The position numbers were made by a program, and so were the translations under genes. From Blattamonas nauphoetae (lineage: Eukaryota; Preaxostyla; Oxymonadida), in NCBI GenBank assembly GCA_033064195.1, contig JARBJD010000108.1, positions 1 to 64,000 of the forward strand: a stretch of DNA of 64,000 nt, in the 5' to 3' direction. Positions within the stretch are counted from its first letter, which is position 1; each line of letters begins with the position of its first letter. Of this stretch, positions 19,801-32,706 are shown piece by piece. The notes beneath the pieces were generated by a model that saw only the letters and a program-made list of their open reading frames with translations, was not told the origin of the DNA and made no database searches.

Positions 19801-22800
19801 CGACAGCGAAGAACATTCTTGCCCCGCCGACGGACATTGGACGTGCAGTGTCGCCAGGCCTGCGACCAGCCGAACCTCCAAAGCCGCCTCCACCGACCAT
19901 CAAGACGGTGTTCCATGTTCCGTCGGTTTGTGAGAAGAAACCGACACTCAACGAAACCATTCGTGATGACAACGTGACCTTTGATCATCTGTATTTGGAG
20001 AAACAGGAAGTTATGATGCCACTCTTCACTTTCTTGAAATTCTACGCGGATAACCCACACCACTCCGATGGGACTGTCATGGACATGTCAGCAGGGTTGC
20101 TGAAGATGTGGACGCTCGCGATCACAGAATCACAGGCAAGGAAGCTCCCACCACTTTATCCGTTTCGGTTCTCATGGTTCCTCTTCATTCTCATCTCGAA
20201 CTCAGTCACCATCCGTTTCCTCAAACAGCAACGAACGCAGTCTTTTCTCAGTTCCATCAACCCTTCCTATCAGAAAGAGCCTGCTTTCACAGACACGTTC
20301 CTGTCACTCTATCAGGCCTTTGCGGATACTGCAGTGACTGCCATCCCAACATTGCTCATTGCTTCAAGTCCGTTCTTGGATGCATCGATTGTTTCATTTG
20401 TTGCGTCATTCACACACTTCACTGCACAGTTGTCGGAACTCGCTCAGACTGAAGACGAGAGGAGCTCCCTTCTGTCAATCTTGTTCTCATTCATCGCGGG
20501 TCTCATTCAGAACTCAAGCGAGTCTCCAAAGAACATCTGGATTTTGATCATGACCACCCTTCGATTCCTTGTCTCGTCGCCTGGCTGGATGGCCTACCTC
20601 CTCTCAATCAAGCCCACCGATCTTGAATCCTTATCAAAACCCTCCACGTCGCCTGATATTTTCATTTCTCATTCGCTTGTTGCTGCACTTTGGGAGTGTT
20701 TCTGCACCAAACTTGGTTTTTCTCTCCAATCAAGCAACAACAATCAACTTTATCCTCGCCAATCACTCAAACCACAGGGTACCTCCTCTGAACTCACCTT
20801 CTCCATCATCGACGAAAGGAGCATGAGCAATGATGGAGATGAGCCATTCAGCTCGCCGACTACGTCAGACCGAATATTATCAGCGTCGAGTCAACAACTC
20901 ACTGGGAACCAGGGAAAGAGGACACTGGTGCGGTGTGATGAAGACATTGCAGGGAGCATGCAGGATCTTCTCCCTTTCACCGTCATCACCCAACTGTTTG
21001 CGACGATCGATGTGACATCATTCGAAGATCACCCGCTGTTTACCGACGACACCCGTCAGACAATTGCAGATTCGTTCTTCCTCTTCTTCTCCTACACCGT
21101 TGACAACATCAAACACATGGAAGAGTCTGTCAGCATGCACCGGATGTCTGTTCTCCACTGTCTCATGGCCTGCGCCTGGATTCTGCGCAATTGTTCGGTG
21201 ACGACATTCAGAAGATGGCTTCTCGAACCAGGCACAAACAGAAACCACATTGACGATTTCTTCAGTTTCATGTCGTTGTGGAAAACAGTTTTGGTGGAGT
21301 CGGCGATCAAACGGGAGATCTCACTTGGATACAAACGAAAGCTCAAAGTTGTCCCTTCTCAAATCACTCTCCCGAAAGTCACTCATTCAACGGCCGAGAG
21401 GGCAATGACTGTCACTGGGCCGGTGATGTCACAAACACTCAAACCATCACAGTCTGCTTTGCTCACAACGGTGACGAGTACAACCACCACAACCAACAAA
21501 ATGGTTGAGAAAGCTGTGCATCTTGTGGAAACCACTCGTATTCTCCTCCTCCACGAAGCAACCACTGTTCTTCTCTATCAGGACGTCTTCATGGCGGAGT
21601 TCAACAACCAGATCGAGATATCTTTGATCGGTGAGAGTCCGAATTGGCAATGTGCCAAATTCATCAACCACATCAACCATTTAATGACAGAGATCAGGCA
21701 AACGTCCAACCCGTTCAAACAATCCACGACTCCGTTGATGCTTGTATTGAATGATGTTGCCCAGATCATCCTCGGACAGAAAACAGAAATCTCGGGAGTT
21801 CCCCTCTCTGCCTTGGGAACATCGCCAGCTGTCCTGACCGTTCTTGCCCATGCCACTCGCTATGAAAAGGACGGAAAACTGATGATTCTCGATGTCCCTC
21901 CTTTCACCAACTCTTCTGAGCCGTACTTCGGATCTCTGTGGACAGCTGTGACGGACGTTCTCGAAACAGTCAGCACACAAAACGCACCACTCATCTTCGC
22001 TCTCATCCGTCTCCTCGCAGCACACACGAAACGGTTCTTCTTCACAGAGAATACTCCACACTGCGGCAGCGTCTGCGGAAGCCTTCTGCAGTATTCTCAC
22101 TCACAATCAGCCATTGTTCGACGAGAGGCGATCAACCTCATCGCCGCGTTGTTTGCACTGAACATGGAAACAGGCACCATTCTCAGGATGAAGATCCAAC
22201 TTACGCAGGCGATCCATCAGCTCACTCAGTTGAAGCATGAAGAGGAATCACACATTTTGAACGCCTTTAAACAAATTCCACAGCTGGCAGCCACAATCTA
22301 CTTCACCCAGCACGAGTCCCTCTTCGTCCCTCCGCTCACGATAGCTCAGAAGAAACGGCGAGTGATTCGTCGATTCACAAAAATTGCGCTGTGCTACACA
22401 ATCAAATTGGTTTTGGAGAATCTACAGGACATCCTCGCCACGGTCTGCTCGGAAAATAGGCTCTCCAACGAAAACGTGGACGATCGAGCAGACCTGCTTC
22501 TGCGTCTCTCAGACTCACATCTGACACACCCCATCATTCGACTTATCTGGCTCGAGAAGCTGGTCAAACACAACATGCAGGCAGGGAACAAGGAAGAGGC
22601 CGCAATAACGCAAGTGATGCGAGTGATGATCATCCAGGACCTCTTCAACAAACTCCACGAGATGGAGAAGACATCTCTTCCTCCGCTCCTCGCCTCGTTT
22701 GTGCAGCCACCTCGCACTCTCAGTGGGTCTCGACAGACTCGCCAGAAGGAGTTCCTCCAATCACTGTCCTTCTACACCAATCGGATCATCGACGGATGGA

Positions 22801-24003
22801 GCCCACATCTGAACATGCGCACTGCAGAAATTCTAACAAACGAAATCATTGATGAGATTGAGCAATCTGGAGGACTCATCTCGATCTGTTCGATGAAAAA
22901 AGAGATCAAAACAGCACTCACACTCTTGGACAAAGCAAATCTTCAGGAAATGGCAATCAAACTCGCTTCAGTCCAGCTCGTCTTGTGCCAATCCACAAAC
23001 GATATTGAAGGGATCGCTGAGACAGCCAAAACAATCACAGCAGCAGCGTCGACAATCAGCCAAACCTTCTTCGAAACGCGTCTGAGACACACATTCTACC
23101 GTGTTGGCCTGTTTGGGACGCCCTTTGATGTGCTGAACGGAGCTGAGTACATTTACATGGAACAATCTGTCGTATCGCTGGGAGAGATGATGAATCGACT
23201 TCGCGCGCAGTTCAAATCGATGCTGACGACAGACATCGAGTTTATTGGCGATACACGAAAACTGATGGACACGTTCTCGCCGGAAAACTACTTCAAAGCA
23301 GTGGCTAAATTGAAGTTGGGGACAAAACCAGTCATCATCTTGGCCAAAGTGGAGTTGCAGAGTGACTTCGACGAGGATTGCCTTATGGACGATCCGGCTC
23401 TCCGAAATCAGCTGATCTGCAAGTTCTCGTACGACACGACGTTTGCGAAGGAGGGGAAGAAGATGGGAGAGCTGTATGACACTCATCTCGCTCGAATGTG
23501 GTTTGAGACGCCTGCCACTTTTCCGTTTGCGACACACCGGCAACCGATCCTGGAAGACAAAATCAGATTTGACTTGTTCAACCCGAGTGAATACTGCGAG
23601 AAGGATCTTCGAGTCAGAATCCAAAAGATCCACGAAGCCGTCACCGCTGAACCGTTTGTTCTGAAAAGCTTGCAGTATCTTCTCAGCGGAGCACTGACAC
23701 CACGTTTGTCTTGAGTTTCTGTTTATCTCTTCTTCTCCTTTCTCAGAGATCAACCAAGGTCCGATGGCCATCTATCGAACCTTCCTCGTCGAACACAAAA
23801 ACGAGACTTCGGTCGAAGACGGAAATCGGATTCGACGAGTTTTTGTGGACTTCTTCAACGAGTGCCGGGTGTGTTTACTGAAGCACGAGAGATCGTATCC
23901 AATAAAGGACTTTCATAATTCTCTTGTTGAAGGATACAACGGTTATGTGAAGGAAGTAGAGACCGAATTGGGGGTCCTACCGCGATTACCGTTCCTGGAG
24001 TGA
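16875..24003 (+). CDS. DOCK: DOCK-family guanine nucleotide exchange factor
   Basis: A large Rac/Cdc42-activating exchange factor, about 2,338 residues. Introns are 17076-17112, 17380-17411 (32 nt) and 23704-23746; all phases agree. A Ser/Pro-rich, low-complexity stretch (about residues 350-620) precedes the C2-like DHR-1 domain (about 645-830, starting LNLLYLYPQMVRFQNLP), which binds membrane lipids in this family. A long helical middle follows. The catalytic DHR-2 domain closes the protein: FFETRLRHTFYRVGLFGTP, YIYMEQSVVSLGEMM, and across the last intron GALTPQINQGPMAIYRTF, where splicing exactly rebuilds the conserved xINQGP motif. The N-terminus is uncertain: the frame extends further upstream and more exons are possible. 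The DHR-1/DHR-2 layout is closest to the DOCK-C/D (zizimin) group, but I cannot settle the subfamily. Confidence 0.9.
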
Positions 24004-24387
24004 TCGTTCTGTTTGTTTATTCTTCATTCTGGCAATACTTATCCTAAGAACAACATTATGTTGATTTTTTCCTTCACGATTGTTCGATTTTAATCGATGT
24101 GTCTTCGTGAAAAGCATGCTGCGTTAAAAAGAAGAGAGTGAAACGAACCAACCAGTATTGCAGTCGTCTTGTCGAGAGGAACGACAATATTCGAAGGTAT
24201 CGTTGAATACCCAAAGAAGTGACCAACTTCGCCTTTTCGCCATTTAAGTCAGAATCTCTGCTCCTCCAGAACGGAAATACTCGGTCTGGATTAGTAAGGA
24301 TGAATATGATGAGCTAGGTGCTCCCATAATCACACGTAAGTGCTTTGAGTGGATCCTGATGCAGTCCTGCTTGGTGCTTTCGATTTA
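24004..24387. other. Intergenic, nothing recognised
   Basis: About 380 bases between two convergent genes. No frame with protein-like character, repeat or RNA gene was seen. Confidence 0.5.
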
Positions 24388-25194
24388 TCAGTCTTTCTGT
24401 GTAGCGTCCGCTTTTTCGTTCATTTCTGCTAAATCTGCGTTCTTTTTGAAGAATGCTAAAACCGCGACATCCGATGAGTGAATACTTGGCAAGCGTCAAC
24501 GAGGTCTTCTCCGCCACGGAGAGAAAAATGATCGGCCAAAAAATAATATTCGGCGAAGTTCTGTTTTCGATATTCCGAGATGAGATTTGATAGGCGATAT
24601 AGAATGCACCAAAAGTGATAGAGATCATGATGTGCAATTTCGAGGATATCTGAGATGAAACCAGTTGTGACGATAATTTGACTGTCTTTGGGATGTTGAG
24701 AGAGATAGTAGAAAGAAAATTCGAGGAAAGAATCTTGAATGATTCGTGGGGTTGGAGGTGATAAGCAGGTTATTGAAGATAGGAGTGGTGAGATGAGTTT
24801 GGTTGAAAATGGATATTCTGTTTTCGTTTCAAAGATTAATATGGCCCGAAAAGTGGAAAAGATCCGAGAAAGGAGTAAGATAAATGGTTGGGAATATGAC
24901 TCGGTTTTATTAAGGTGATCCTGAAGTATTTGACTTGAGAGAGTGATGATCTCATCAGCCAGAGAAATTTGTTCAGATAAATCATCATCTGGAATAGAAA
25001 TGGACTCTAAAAAAGGACAATTATGCAAACCATCTGAGTAATCATCAAACATATCGATGAGTTGCAGGAGGTTGTCAGAGAGATCTGTTTCTACAGTGGA
25101 ATTTGTGTCACCGTGAGAAACATCTGACCAATGAAAGATAAATGAAAGTTAATAAGAACGTACTCTGTTGGGACATGATATTTTCATCATCCAT
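24388..25194 (-). CDS. Unrecognised helical protein (armadillo-like)
   Basis: Three exons join in frame to 234 residues, with introns at 25124-25163 (40 nt) and 24456-24517 (62 nt). The protein starts [10 protein letters not shown], is acidic at the front, and then is a run of Leu/Ile-rich amphipathic helices of the kind seen in HEAT or armadillo folds ([34 protein letters not shown]). The last exon is charged, ending ADATQKD. I do not recognise a family and there is no catalytic motif or membrane segment. If the last splice is not used, the protein ends 29 codons after the donor, at MSRF. The gene is divergent from ABCE1 with only 54 bases between start codons. Confidence 0.62.
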
Positions 25195-25248
25195 TGATGG
25201 TCTGACCAGAAATCACTAAAATTTGGGGAGGATCACTTCTGATTGCTC
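25195..25248. promoter_or_regulatory. 54-bp bidirectional promoter region
   Basis: Only 54 bases separate the start codons of the minus-strand orphan gene and ABCE1, so both 5' untranslated regions and core promoters must overlap here or lie inside the neighbouring gene. No TATA box is evident. Confidence 0.5.
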
Positions 25249-27431
25249 ATGGAACGTAAACGCGGAGAGGAAGCAGATCGACTCCAACGTATTGCCATCG
25301 TCAAGGCTGATCGTTGCAAACCAAAACGTTGCCAACTTGAATGCAAACGTTCATGTCCTGTGGTTCGACAAGGATCAAAGCAGAAAGGAAAACTCTGTAT
25401 TGAGGTCCAGAAAGAAGACAAAGTTGCCTTTTTGTCAGAAGAGCTGTGCATTGGCTGTGGTATTTGCGTGAAGGTTTGATTTATAACTCAAATTATCACA
25501 CAATGGATGTTCCAATCTTCATACTTCATTTCACTTATCCATCTCGTTCACAACTTGTTCCTGTTGCACCTTCCTCACTCTTCACCTGATTCCCTCTTTA
25601 TTTCATCAGAAATGTCCATTCGAAGCCATTGAAATCATCAATCTCCCAAAATCACTTGATCGCGAATGCACACATCGCTTTGGACCCAACTCCTTCAAAC
25701 TTCACCGTCTCCCCACACCTCGCCCTGGCCAAGTTCTTGGTCTTGTTGGGACGAATGGTATTGGCAAGTCAACAGCTCTTCGCATTCTCGCTGCAAAACT
25801 CAAGCCCAATCTTGGCCACTTTGACAACCCTCCTGATTGGCAAGACATTCTCAAGTACTTCCGTGGCTCTGAGCTTCAGAATTACTTCACAAAGATTCTT
25901 GAAGAGAATCTCAAGGCCATCATCAAGCCACAATACGTTGACCAAGTTGCCCAAGCAATGAACGGACAAGTTGGTCAATTGCTCCAGAATAAGAACCAAC
26001 GCGATATGTTCGATTCTTTGGTCGAACTTCTTGATCTGAAAGGTGTTCTGACAAGAAGGATTGAAGAATTGTCGGGAGGCGAACTTCAACGGTTCTGCAT
26101 CGCTCTCGTCGCTGTCCAGAAGGCTGACGTGTATATGATCGATGAACCATCCTCATATCTCGACATCCGTCAACGTCTCAAGGCTGCTAATGTTATCCGT
26201 GACTTGGTCACAGACTCGAAGTTTGACATCGACTTAGTCTACACAATATTTGATTATATCCCTCATTTTCTCTTTCTTGTGACAAAACACCCATTTATCA
26301 ATCATTTTTCTTTCTCTCCCATCTTGTAGCTACGTTATTATTGTCGAGCACGACTTGTCCATTCTTGACTATCTCTCCGACTTTGTCTGCGTTCTTTACG
26401 GACAGCAAGGAGCATACGGTGTTGTCACCTTCCCAATGAATGTGCGCGATGGTATCAACCACTTCTTGGCTGGCTACATCCCAACGGAGAACCTTCGCTT
26501 CCGTCCATTCGAACTGAACTTCAAAGTGTCCGAAACTGCTGAGGAAACAGACAAATCGAAGGGTTCGGTTGCTCATTACACATACCCTGAGATGAAGAAG
26601 AAGCTTGGACCGTTCGAATTGAAGGTTGAGGCAGGTCAATTCAGCCATTCTGAAATCATCGTTCTGCTTGGTGAAAACGGAACAGGCAAGACAACCCTTG
26701 TCAATCTCCTTGCTGGTCTGATCCCTCCAGACGGTGGTGTCGAGGCCCCTCGCTTGAACATCTCCTACAAACCGCAGAAGATCAGCCCGAAACCAGACAA
26801 GAACAACCCTCATCGTACCGTCCGTGACCTTCTCTACAAACAGATCGGAAATCGTTTTGCCGACCCTCAGTTCAATACCGATGTCCTCAAGCCCATGCTC
26901 ATTGAACAGTTGTTGGACAAACAAATCCAACATCTTTCTGGTGGTGAACTGCAACGAGTGGCTATCGTGATGTGTCTGGGCAAGCCAGCCAATGTGTATC
27001 TGATTGATGAGCCCTCAGCGTATTTGGACGCCGAGCAGCGTGTCGTCACAGCCAAAGTCATCAAGCGATACATTCTCCACGCCAAGAAGACAGCCTTCGT
27101 TGTCGAACACGATTTCATCATGGCCACGTATCTGGCTGATCATGTGATTGTGTTTGAGGGGCAGCCATCAGTGAATGCCGTCGGACGATCACCACAAACA
27201 CTTTTGATCGGTCTGAACCAGTTCCTGGCCCAACTCCAAATCACCTTCCGCCGTGATCCCACAAACTATCGTCCTCGGATCAACAAAATCAACTCTGTGA
27301 AGGATCGAGAGCAGAAGTTGGCTGGACAGTACTTCTTCATTGGAGACGGTCCAGAGGGCACTGATGACGTGGGAACCAAGCCTAAGAAGAAGGACACAGG
27401 TGCAGAAGAGGAAGAAGAAGAGGAGAATTAG
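25249..27431 (+). CDS. ABCE1: ABCE1/Rli1 ribosome-recycling ATPase
   Basis: Splits terminated ribosomes into subunits in the cytosol. Introns 25474-25609 and 26221-26329 give 645 residues. The second intron matters: its donor is GTTTGA at 26221, which rebuilds [18 protein letters not shown], the conserved family sequence. The N-terminal iron-sulfur domain has the expected cysteines ([16 protein letters not shown], then [13 protein letters not shown]). Two ABC domains follow: Walker [10 protein letters not shown] and GENGTGKTT, signature LSGGELQR in both, Walker [13 protein letters not shown] and [12 protein letters not shown]. The C-terminus carries an extra acidic tail with a run of Glu, absent from animal and yeast proteins of about 600 residues. 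Confidence 0.97.
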
Positions 27432-27697
27432 ATATAATTTTCAGGCAATCATTTTGGCAGGCTGGCGCACTTCACAAGTTGGCCTGCTCTTGAATTGAGA
27501 AGTTGATGATCCAAATCCAAATTTTGAATTGATGATGCCGTGGCTTGCCGGTAGGAATTGTCAAACAGAGATTCAGGAACAAGCTGAATGGATTATGATG
27601 GATCCATCCCATCGTGGTTGTTCTTCTTTCTGTCAACTTACCTCACCGTTCCATTGTTCATCCTAATCAACTGATTCCATTCTGTTAATTCATTCCA

Positions 27698-30363
27698 ATG
27701 AGTTCGAAGCCGATCAGAAAGAAATCACCAATTCCATCCAAAACGGTCTCTCCTGCCGCTAAAAAGAAAGCCAGATGGGAAAATTTGATGGTTTCCCTTT
27801 GATCCCCTTCATTCAACCGCTTTTGATGTTTCTAGAAAAAGTTGAAAATCACAAGCCAAACGATCATCACCTTTTCAATGCCATCTGTGAAGAACGAGGA
27901 TCTCGTGAATATTCAGAATATCTCGAATTCAAACTCTGCAAATGTATCCAAAATTTCATTTTTGCTTCATTTTCTGATATTCAGAAAGAAATACAAACAG
28001 GATCTCATTTCCCAAGCGTCCTCTCACAAACTGACACAGTATCGACGTCAACAAGGGAAATTCAAGTCCCAGATGAGAATATCGCGATATGGTCGGACTA
28101 TCTCACGGTTGTAAAGAAACAAGAAGTTGATTCTCCTCAAGTTAACAAAGAAACAACAGCTCAGATCCATCCAACGCCTCAATCGACAGAAAACCTTCCA
28201 ACCCTCTTGAGATTTCTTCGAAAGGCTTCTAATGTGATGGAATCTGTGTTGAATGAGAACATATTACTCGTTCAACAGCAACAACAACAGAAAGAAGAGG
28301 AAAAGAAACGAAAAAGTAAAAAAACGGATGAATCTCCCACTCAAAACGCATTATCGGCCGCCAATGCTGAATCTCAAGCACCTAAGCTATTTTTGCGAAC
28401 TGTGGTATTGAAGTGGGCTGAAATGACAAATGATCGAGAGATTACAGGTGAGACTCAATTTTCTTTCTTATTGAATAATTAAAGCACTAACTTTTGCACC
28501 ATCAGACACTCGATACGTCTACGCATCGTATGGACCAGTGAAGGACGAATCAAAGCAAGTCCAACTCCCTCCACCACTTTCACAACAAGTTTGCCATCAC
28601 TTTCTCCACAAAAACTGTTGTTTATCTGCTCTTTCCCCTCTATCCACAAAGGATTTAAGAAATGGTTTTGTTTTTGCCTGGAATTTGAACCAGTTGACAA
28701 CATACCAAACAACACCAGAGAAACAGAAAACTGGGATCCCCACTCGCCTTCCGCATCGGTTTCTCATCGTGATTTCCTCACTTTTCACCATTACTCCGCA
28801 TTTTGCTCAATATTTAGCATTCTTTTACCGCCTTCACCAGTATCAGCACTCGCTGTCTCTCCCCTAAATCCAAGCATCCTCACGGCCGCTCTCATCAACG
28901 GAGGGGTCTGCCTCTGGGATATCAACGAGCCTCCCTCCAACCACTTCCACACCACCCTCACGACATACTCTGAACAGGACAATGACAAGGAACCTATCCT
29001 CGTTCAAATCCAGACCCAAAATCCGTCCTACACGTCGCTGTGGATGGACGCTGATGCATACTACCCTTCTGGCAATGCATCCATCTTCCCTGCTGGTGTC
29101 CCACAATCCTTCTACGCCTTCAACAAGGAGGGAAGTGGGATCCAAGCACAGTCGATGGGCACAGCGCCGATGCAGTTCTGGAGGGTGAGCGAGCATGGTG
29201 AGAGTGACATGTGGATCTGCATGGAGAACAAGCCCGAAACGCTCATCCCCCCGGCAGCACGAAGTCGTTCGCAGAACAAAACCGCTCTGTTGAGGGAGAT
29301 CGCATTCCGGACGAGTGGGCGACAGCAGAACGAGGACGATGCAGGAGCGGTTGATTCTCGGATTTCGATGTTCTGGTCTGTCCGTCTCTCTCTTCATTCT
29401 CTCTCATTGCTCTCTCACTTCACTTTCTCTCTTCATTCTCTCTCATTGCTCTCTCACTTCACTTTCTCTCTTCATTCTCTCTCATTGTTCTCTCAGGAGC
29501 GGCTCCGATAAAGACCCGGGGTTGCATGGTGGATCGACAGTTTCTCTGAAAACCCTCTCCTCCCTCTCACTCTCTGCCACTCTCTCGCCATCCTTTGTGA
29601 ACTCGTCGATGGGAAATCTCGCAATTGACATGACAGTCACTTGTGCCACTCCCAACTTGGAAAATCCAAACCAAGCATTTGTAGGCCTCTCATCTGGCTT
29701 CATTCTGAGGCTGACTCGAGCAGGAACCATCGACTCTCCAGACTACTTCTTCGTCTGCTGTTTTGTTCCTCTGATTCTTTCAGCCGCCACATGTCCATTC
29801 TTTCAACGAGACACCATCGTTCGGATCATCAGTCGTGTCATTGTCCACCTCACCGACCTTCCCGTCCATCGTTCTTGCAGCGTACTCGGATGGGTCGAAC
29901 GCGTATGATCCATGTGTTTCATCCCTCTTTTCAGATTGTTTGACACCTCACGCTCTCCGCTCCCGCTCACAACGTGGACGCAGAAGTCACTCTCCCCGTC
30001 TCCAACACTCGGCAGTTTCTGGTCGCCTTGGGTTGATTCCCAGTTCTTCACTATCCTGGAGCCTTGCATGTTCTGCTTGTGGGACCTCCAGAATAGCGAT
30101 CTCGCCCCGACAATCACCGAAAACCTCGAAAAGTCGATTAAGGCGACGTCCTTCGCTGTCCCAACAGCCACCGCCTCAGGAGCTCACCGAATCTCGCCTT
30201 GTCTTGCGATAGGACTTGCAAATGGCACGATCAGAATTTGTTGGTTGAAGTATTGGCCTCTTTTTCTCATTTTCCCAGCGTGAACTATTTGTATTCATCA
30301 CGAGGAGCGACTGACAACTTCATGAAAACATTCTTCTTTGATTCTCTTCTTCCTTCATTTTGA
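27698..30363 (+). CDS. DYNC2I1: Dynein-2 intermediate chain, WDR60-like
   Basis: Cargo-side subunit of the retrograde intraflagellar transport motor. Nine or ten introns (mostly 29-65 nt) join in frame: a basic N-terminus, a helical stretch LRFLRKASNVMESVLNEN, a Gln/Lys-rich linker, then WD40 blades (SALAVSPLNPSILTAALI, GGVCLWDI, AFVGLSSGFIL). The end matches WDR60 best: AYSDGSNALFDTS, then FCLWDLQNSDLAPT and GLANGTIRICWL. One intron (29376-29496) is filled with a 39-bp repeat. The stop is uncertain: a 29-nt intron at 30250-30278 would carry the frame on to 30363, otherwise it stops at 30283. It heads a run of ciliary genes. The alternative call is another dynein intermediate chain such as WDR34. 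Confidence 0.78.
29387..29496 (+). repeat. 39-bp minisatellite inside a WDR60 intron
   Basis: Nearly three copies of a 39-base unit (units start at 29387, 29426 and 29465), each beginning tctctcttcattctctctc and continuing with further pyrimidine-rich sequence. The copies are almost identical; the last differs by one base and runs straight into the 3' splice site tctcag. The whole array lies in the 121-nt intron 29376-29496, so it enlarges the polypyrimidine tract without touching the protein. Confidence 0.9.
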
Positions 30364-30503
30364 TTTTTCAAATAGTTTCATTTCACTTAATTTTCATTTC
30401 TAGAAACCAGCTTTCATATTTTTCCAAGTTTTGTTTTCATTCTCCTCCCATGTTAAGAAAGTTAAAATTAAGGGCGATTGTTTCATTTCTCTCACACATT
30501 GAA

Positions 30504-32706
30504 ATGACCACAATTAGGCCAGATGGTCTCGACTTTTTCTCTCTCTATTTCATTTTTAACTCAAATCTCTGCTATAGATGTTCCCTTCCTCCCCGGATAC
30601 CGGGTCATGAACCAACGTGAACAAAACTTCGCCAAAAGTCACGTCTTTGACCGTAAGTATGCCTCATAGCTCCACCGTATCATGTGTATTCTTTTTCAAA
30701 CAGTTTGAAAACAGGTTCTCGTGAGGTGAAGCTTGATGCACCTGGGATTGGTGGTACACTTTTGCCAGGCCAAGTACCAAAGGCAACTCACACAACACGT
30801 TCCATCATGGCAAACGCCGCAATCGAAGGTGCAGAATCAACCGGAGAACACACTCCTGCCTTCATCGCATTTGATAGGAAGGTTTTTTCGACAATCGATT
30901 TATCGAACAATCCCTATTTTGAATATTGACACATATTTTCCAATATATCATTCTCTTTCGTCCCTCACATAGGTCCTACGCTTCTTCGCTTATTTCCAAG
31001 AAGGAGTTGCTGAGACACGTCTCGAGACACAACGCTTTAGGTTTTTCAAATTCTTCTCTAATCCTTCCAGAAAGGTCAAAATATACTGCTACCTTGAGGA
31101 TGACAGCATGCAAATCAATGAATTTCGTCAGGACAATAGTGGAATCCCTCAAGGGACACGTGTTCGCAGACATCAATTCCCGAAACCAGGAGAGATTGGG
31201 ATTGTCTATCATTGGGATGATCTGGACATCGGAATTGATGTCGAAATATACGGTGTTGTCTATCACATTGTTGATGCCGATGAGTTCACCAAGGTTCGCT
31301 ATTTTCGACTCAATTCATTTCATCGTCAGAACTTCTTCAGGAAAACTGGTCGACAACTTTCCGAACCGGAACCCTGGCCAGTCGATGTCTGGGAAGAGAA
31401 TGCCGCTGCAACGAAACCACGAGCTCGCCAGACCACAACAAAGGATCCTGACAAGCAAGCTCTTCGTCAATTCATTCTCAATGATCGCAAAGTTCTTCGT
31501 TTCTTCTGTGTTTGGGATGATCGCAATGAGGCATATGGTGATCTGAGGCAATTTGTTCTTCAGTACTATCTGAGTGACGATACAATTCAAGTCAACGAAG
31601 TCAAGAAGAACAACTCTGGTTACGCAAGCTTCTCGACATTCATTCGACGTCAACGTGTTCCCCGTCGCTTTGTTGGTGAAACTACATCCATTAACAAGGA
31701 TCAAGCACTCAATGCATCGGATTTGATGGTTGGATGGACAGTCAATGTCTTCAACCGGCCACTCTTCCTTTATGATTGCGACGCTTTCACCAAGAAATTC
31801 TATCGTGAAGTTTTCGGTGTTACAGAATTCGAGCAGATCGAACTTCCTTCTGTCGAGCTTATCATGCCAACAGCCGTTTGTTGTTTTCTTTTGTGTTACT
31901 CTACAATATGTATCTGTTCAGGAAATTCCACCATACTTGGGCATTGGATCAGAAGAGGATACAATGCAGAATGTTCGCAGTTTGATCCCAAAACCAGCCA
32001 AAAAAGATTTCCCACGTCAAATCGCTTTCGAAGGGGTTGTATTCAGATATAAAGCCAGATTCCTTAATGCTGCTGCTCAAGATTCAAGTCGTCGATTCAT
32101 TTTCTCAGTCTATCCAACTGACGACACCATCGCAATCTTCGAGCCACTCGATCGCAATTCTGGAACAACAAACGGGAAATTCCTTCAACGTGGAAAGTAT
32201 AAACGCGAGGATGGAAGCGATACATATATCCTGACACAAGAAGTCCATGTTGGAGATACTATCCCGATGTTGGGCAAACAAATCTTGATCATCGATGCTG
32301 ACGATTTCACACTTCACTACAAGCTCGGTCATCGTGTTCCAGATCAACTCGTTGATCTTCCGATGCTCAGCGGATATCCAGTCAGACCAAACATCGAAGA
32401 AGCTCTCAAACACGTCAAACGAACAATCCTCGATTCTGGAAAGGATGTCAGGAGATTTGCCCAGGAATGTCGAGACAACCAAGATGCGACGTGTGTTTCA
32501 CTCCAAACTGTCCGGAAGAAATTGAATGACATGCAGATCGAACCCAACGAAAATGTTTGCTTCATTTTGCTTCTTATCTGAGATTCTTTTCAATACCCTC
32601 TCTTGTTCAGACACTCCTTGGGTTGATTGATCAATTTGATCGAGACATCATCGGTCGATGCCCCATGAATGAATTCATCCAGATTCTTGAAGACATCTTG
32701 GCATAA
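30504..32706 (+). CDS. EFHC1: EFHC1/2-type axonemal protein with three DM10 domains
   Basis: A protofilament-ribbon/microtubule inner protein of cilia. Eight introns (30-91 nt) splice to 609 residues with all phases consistent. The N-terminus rebuilds DVPFLPGYR, the family opening. Three DM10 domains follow: VLRFFAYFQE...YCYLEDDSMQINE...DADEFTK; VLRFFCVWDD...YYLSDDTIQVNE...YDCDAFTKKFY; and the third with FSVYPTDDTIAIFEP...IIDADDFTLHY. A helical C-terminus resembles the degenerate EF-hand end (LLGLIDQFDRDIIGRCP). The second intron needs the downstream AG at 30714, since the first AG gives a stop at once. Donors here include GTTTGT and GTTTGC. Confidence 0.94.

Noticed and set aside
22968-23771. 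267-residue minus-strand frame
   Set aside because: Opposite strand of the conserved DOCK DHR-2 coding sequence; no domain character.
26229-26329. A donor at GTCTAC for the second ABCE1 intron
   Set aside because: It breaks the frame; the GTTTGA donor at 26221 rebuilds the conserved YVIIVEHD sequence.
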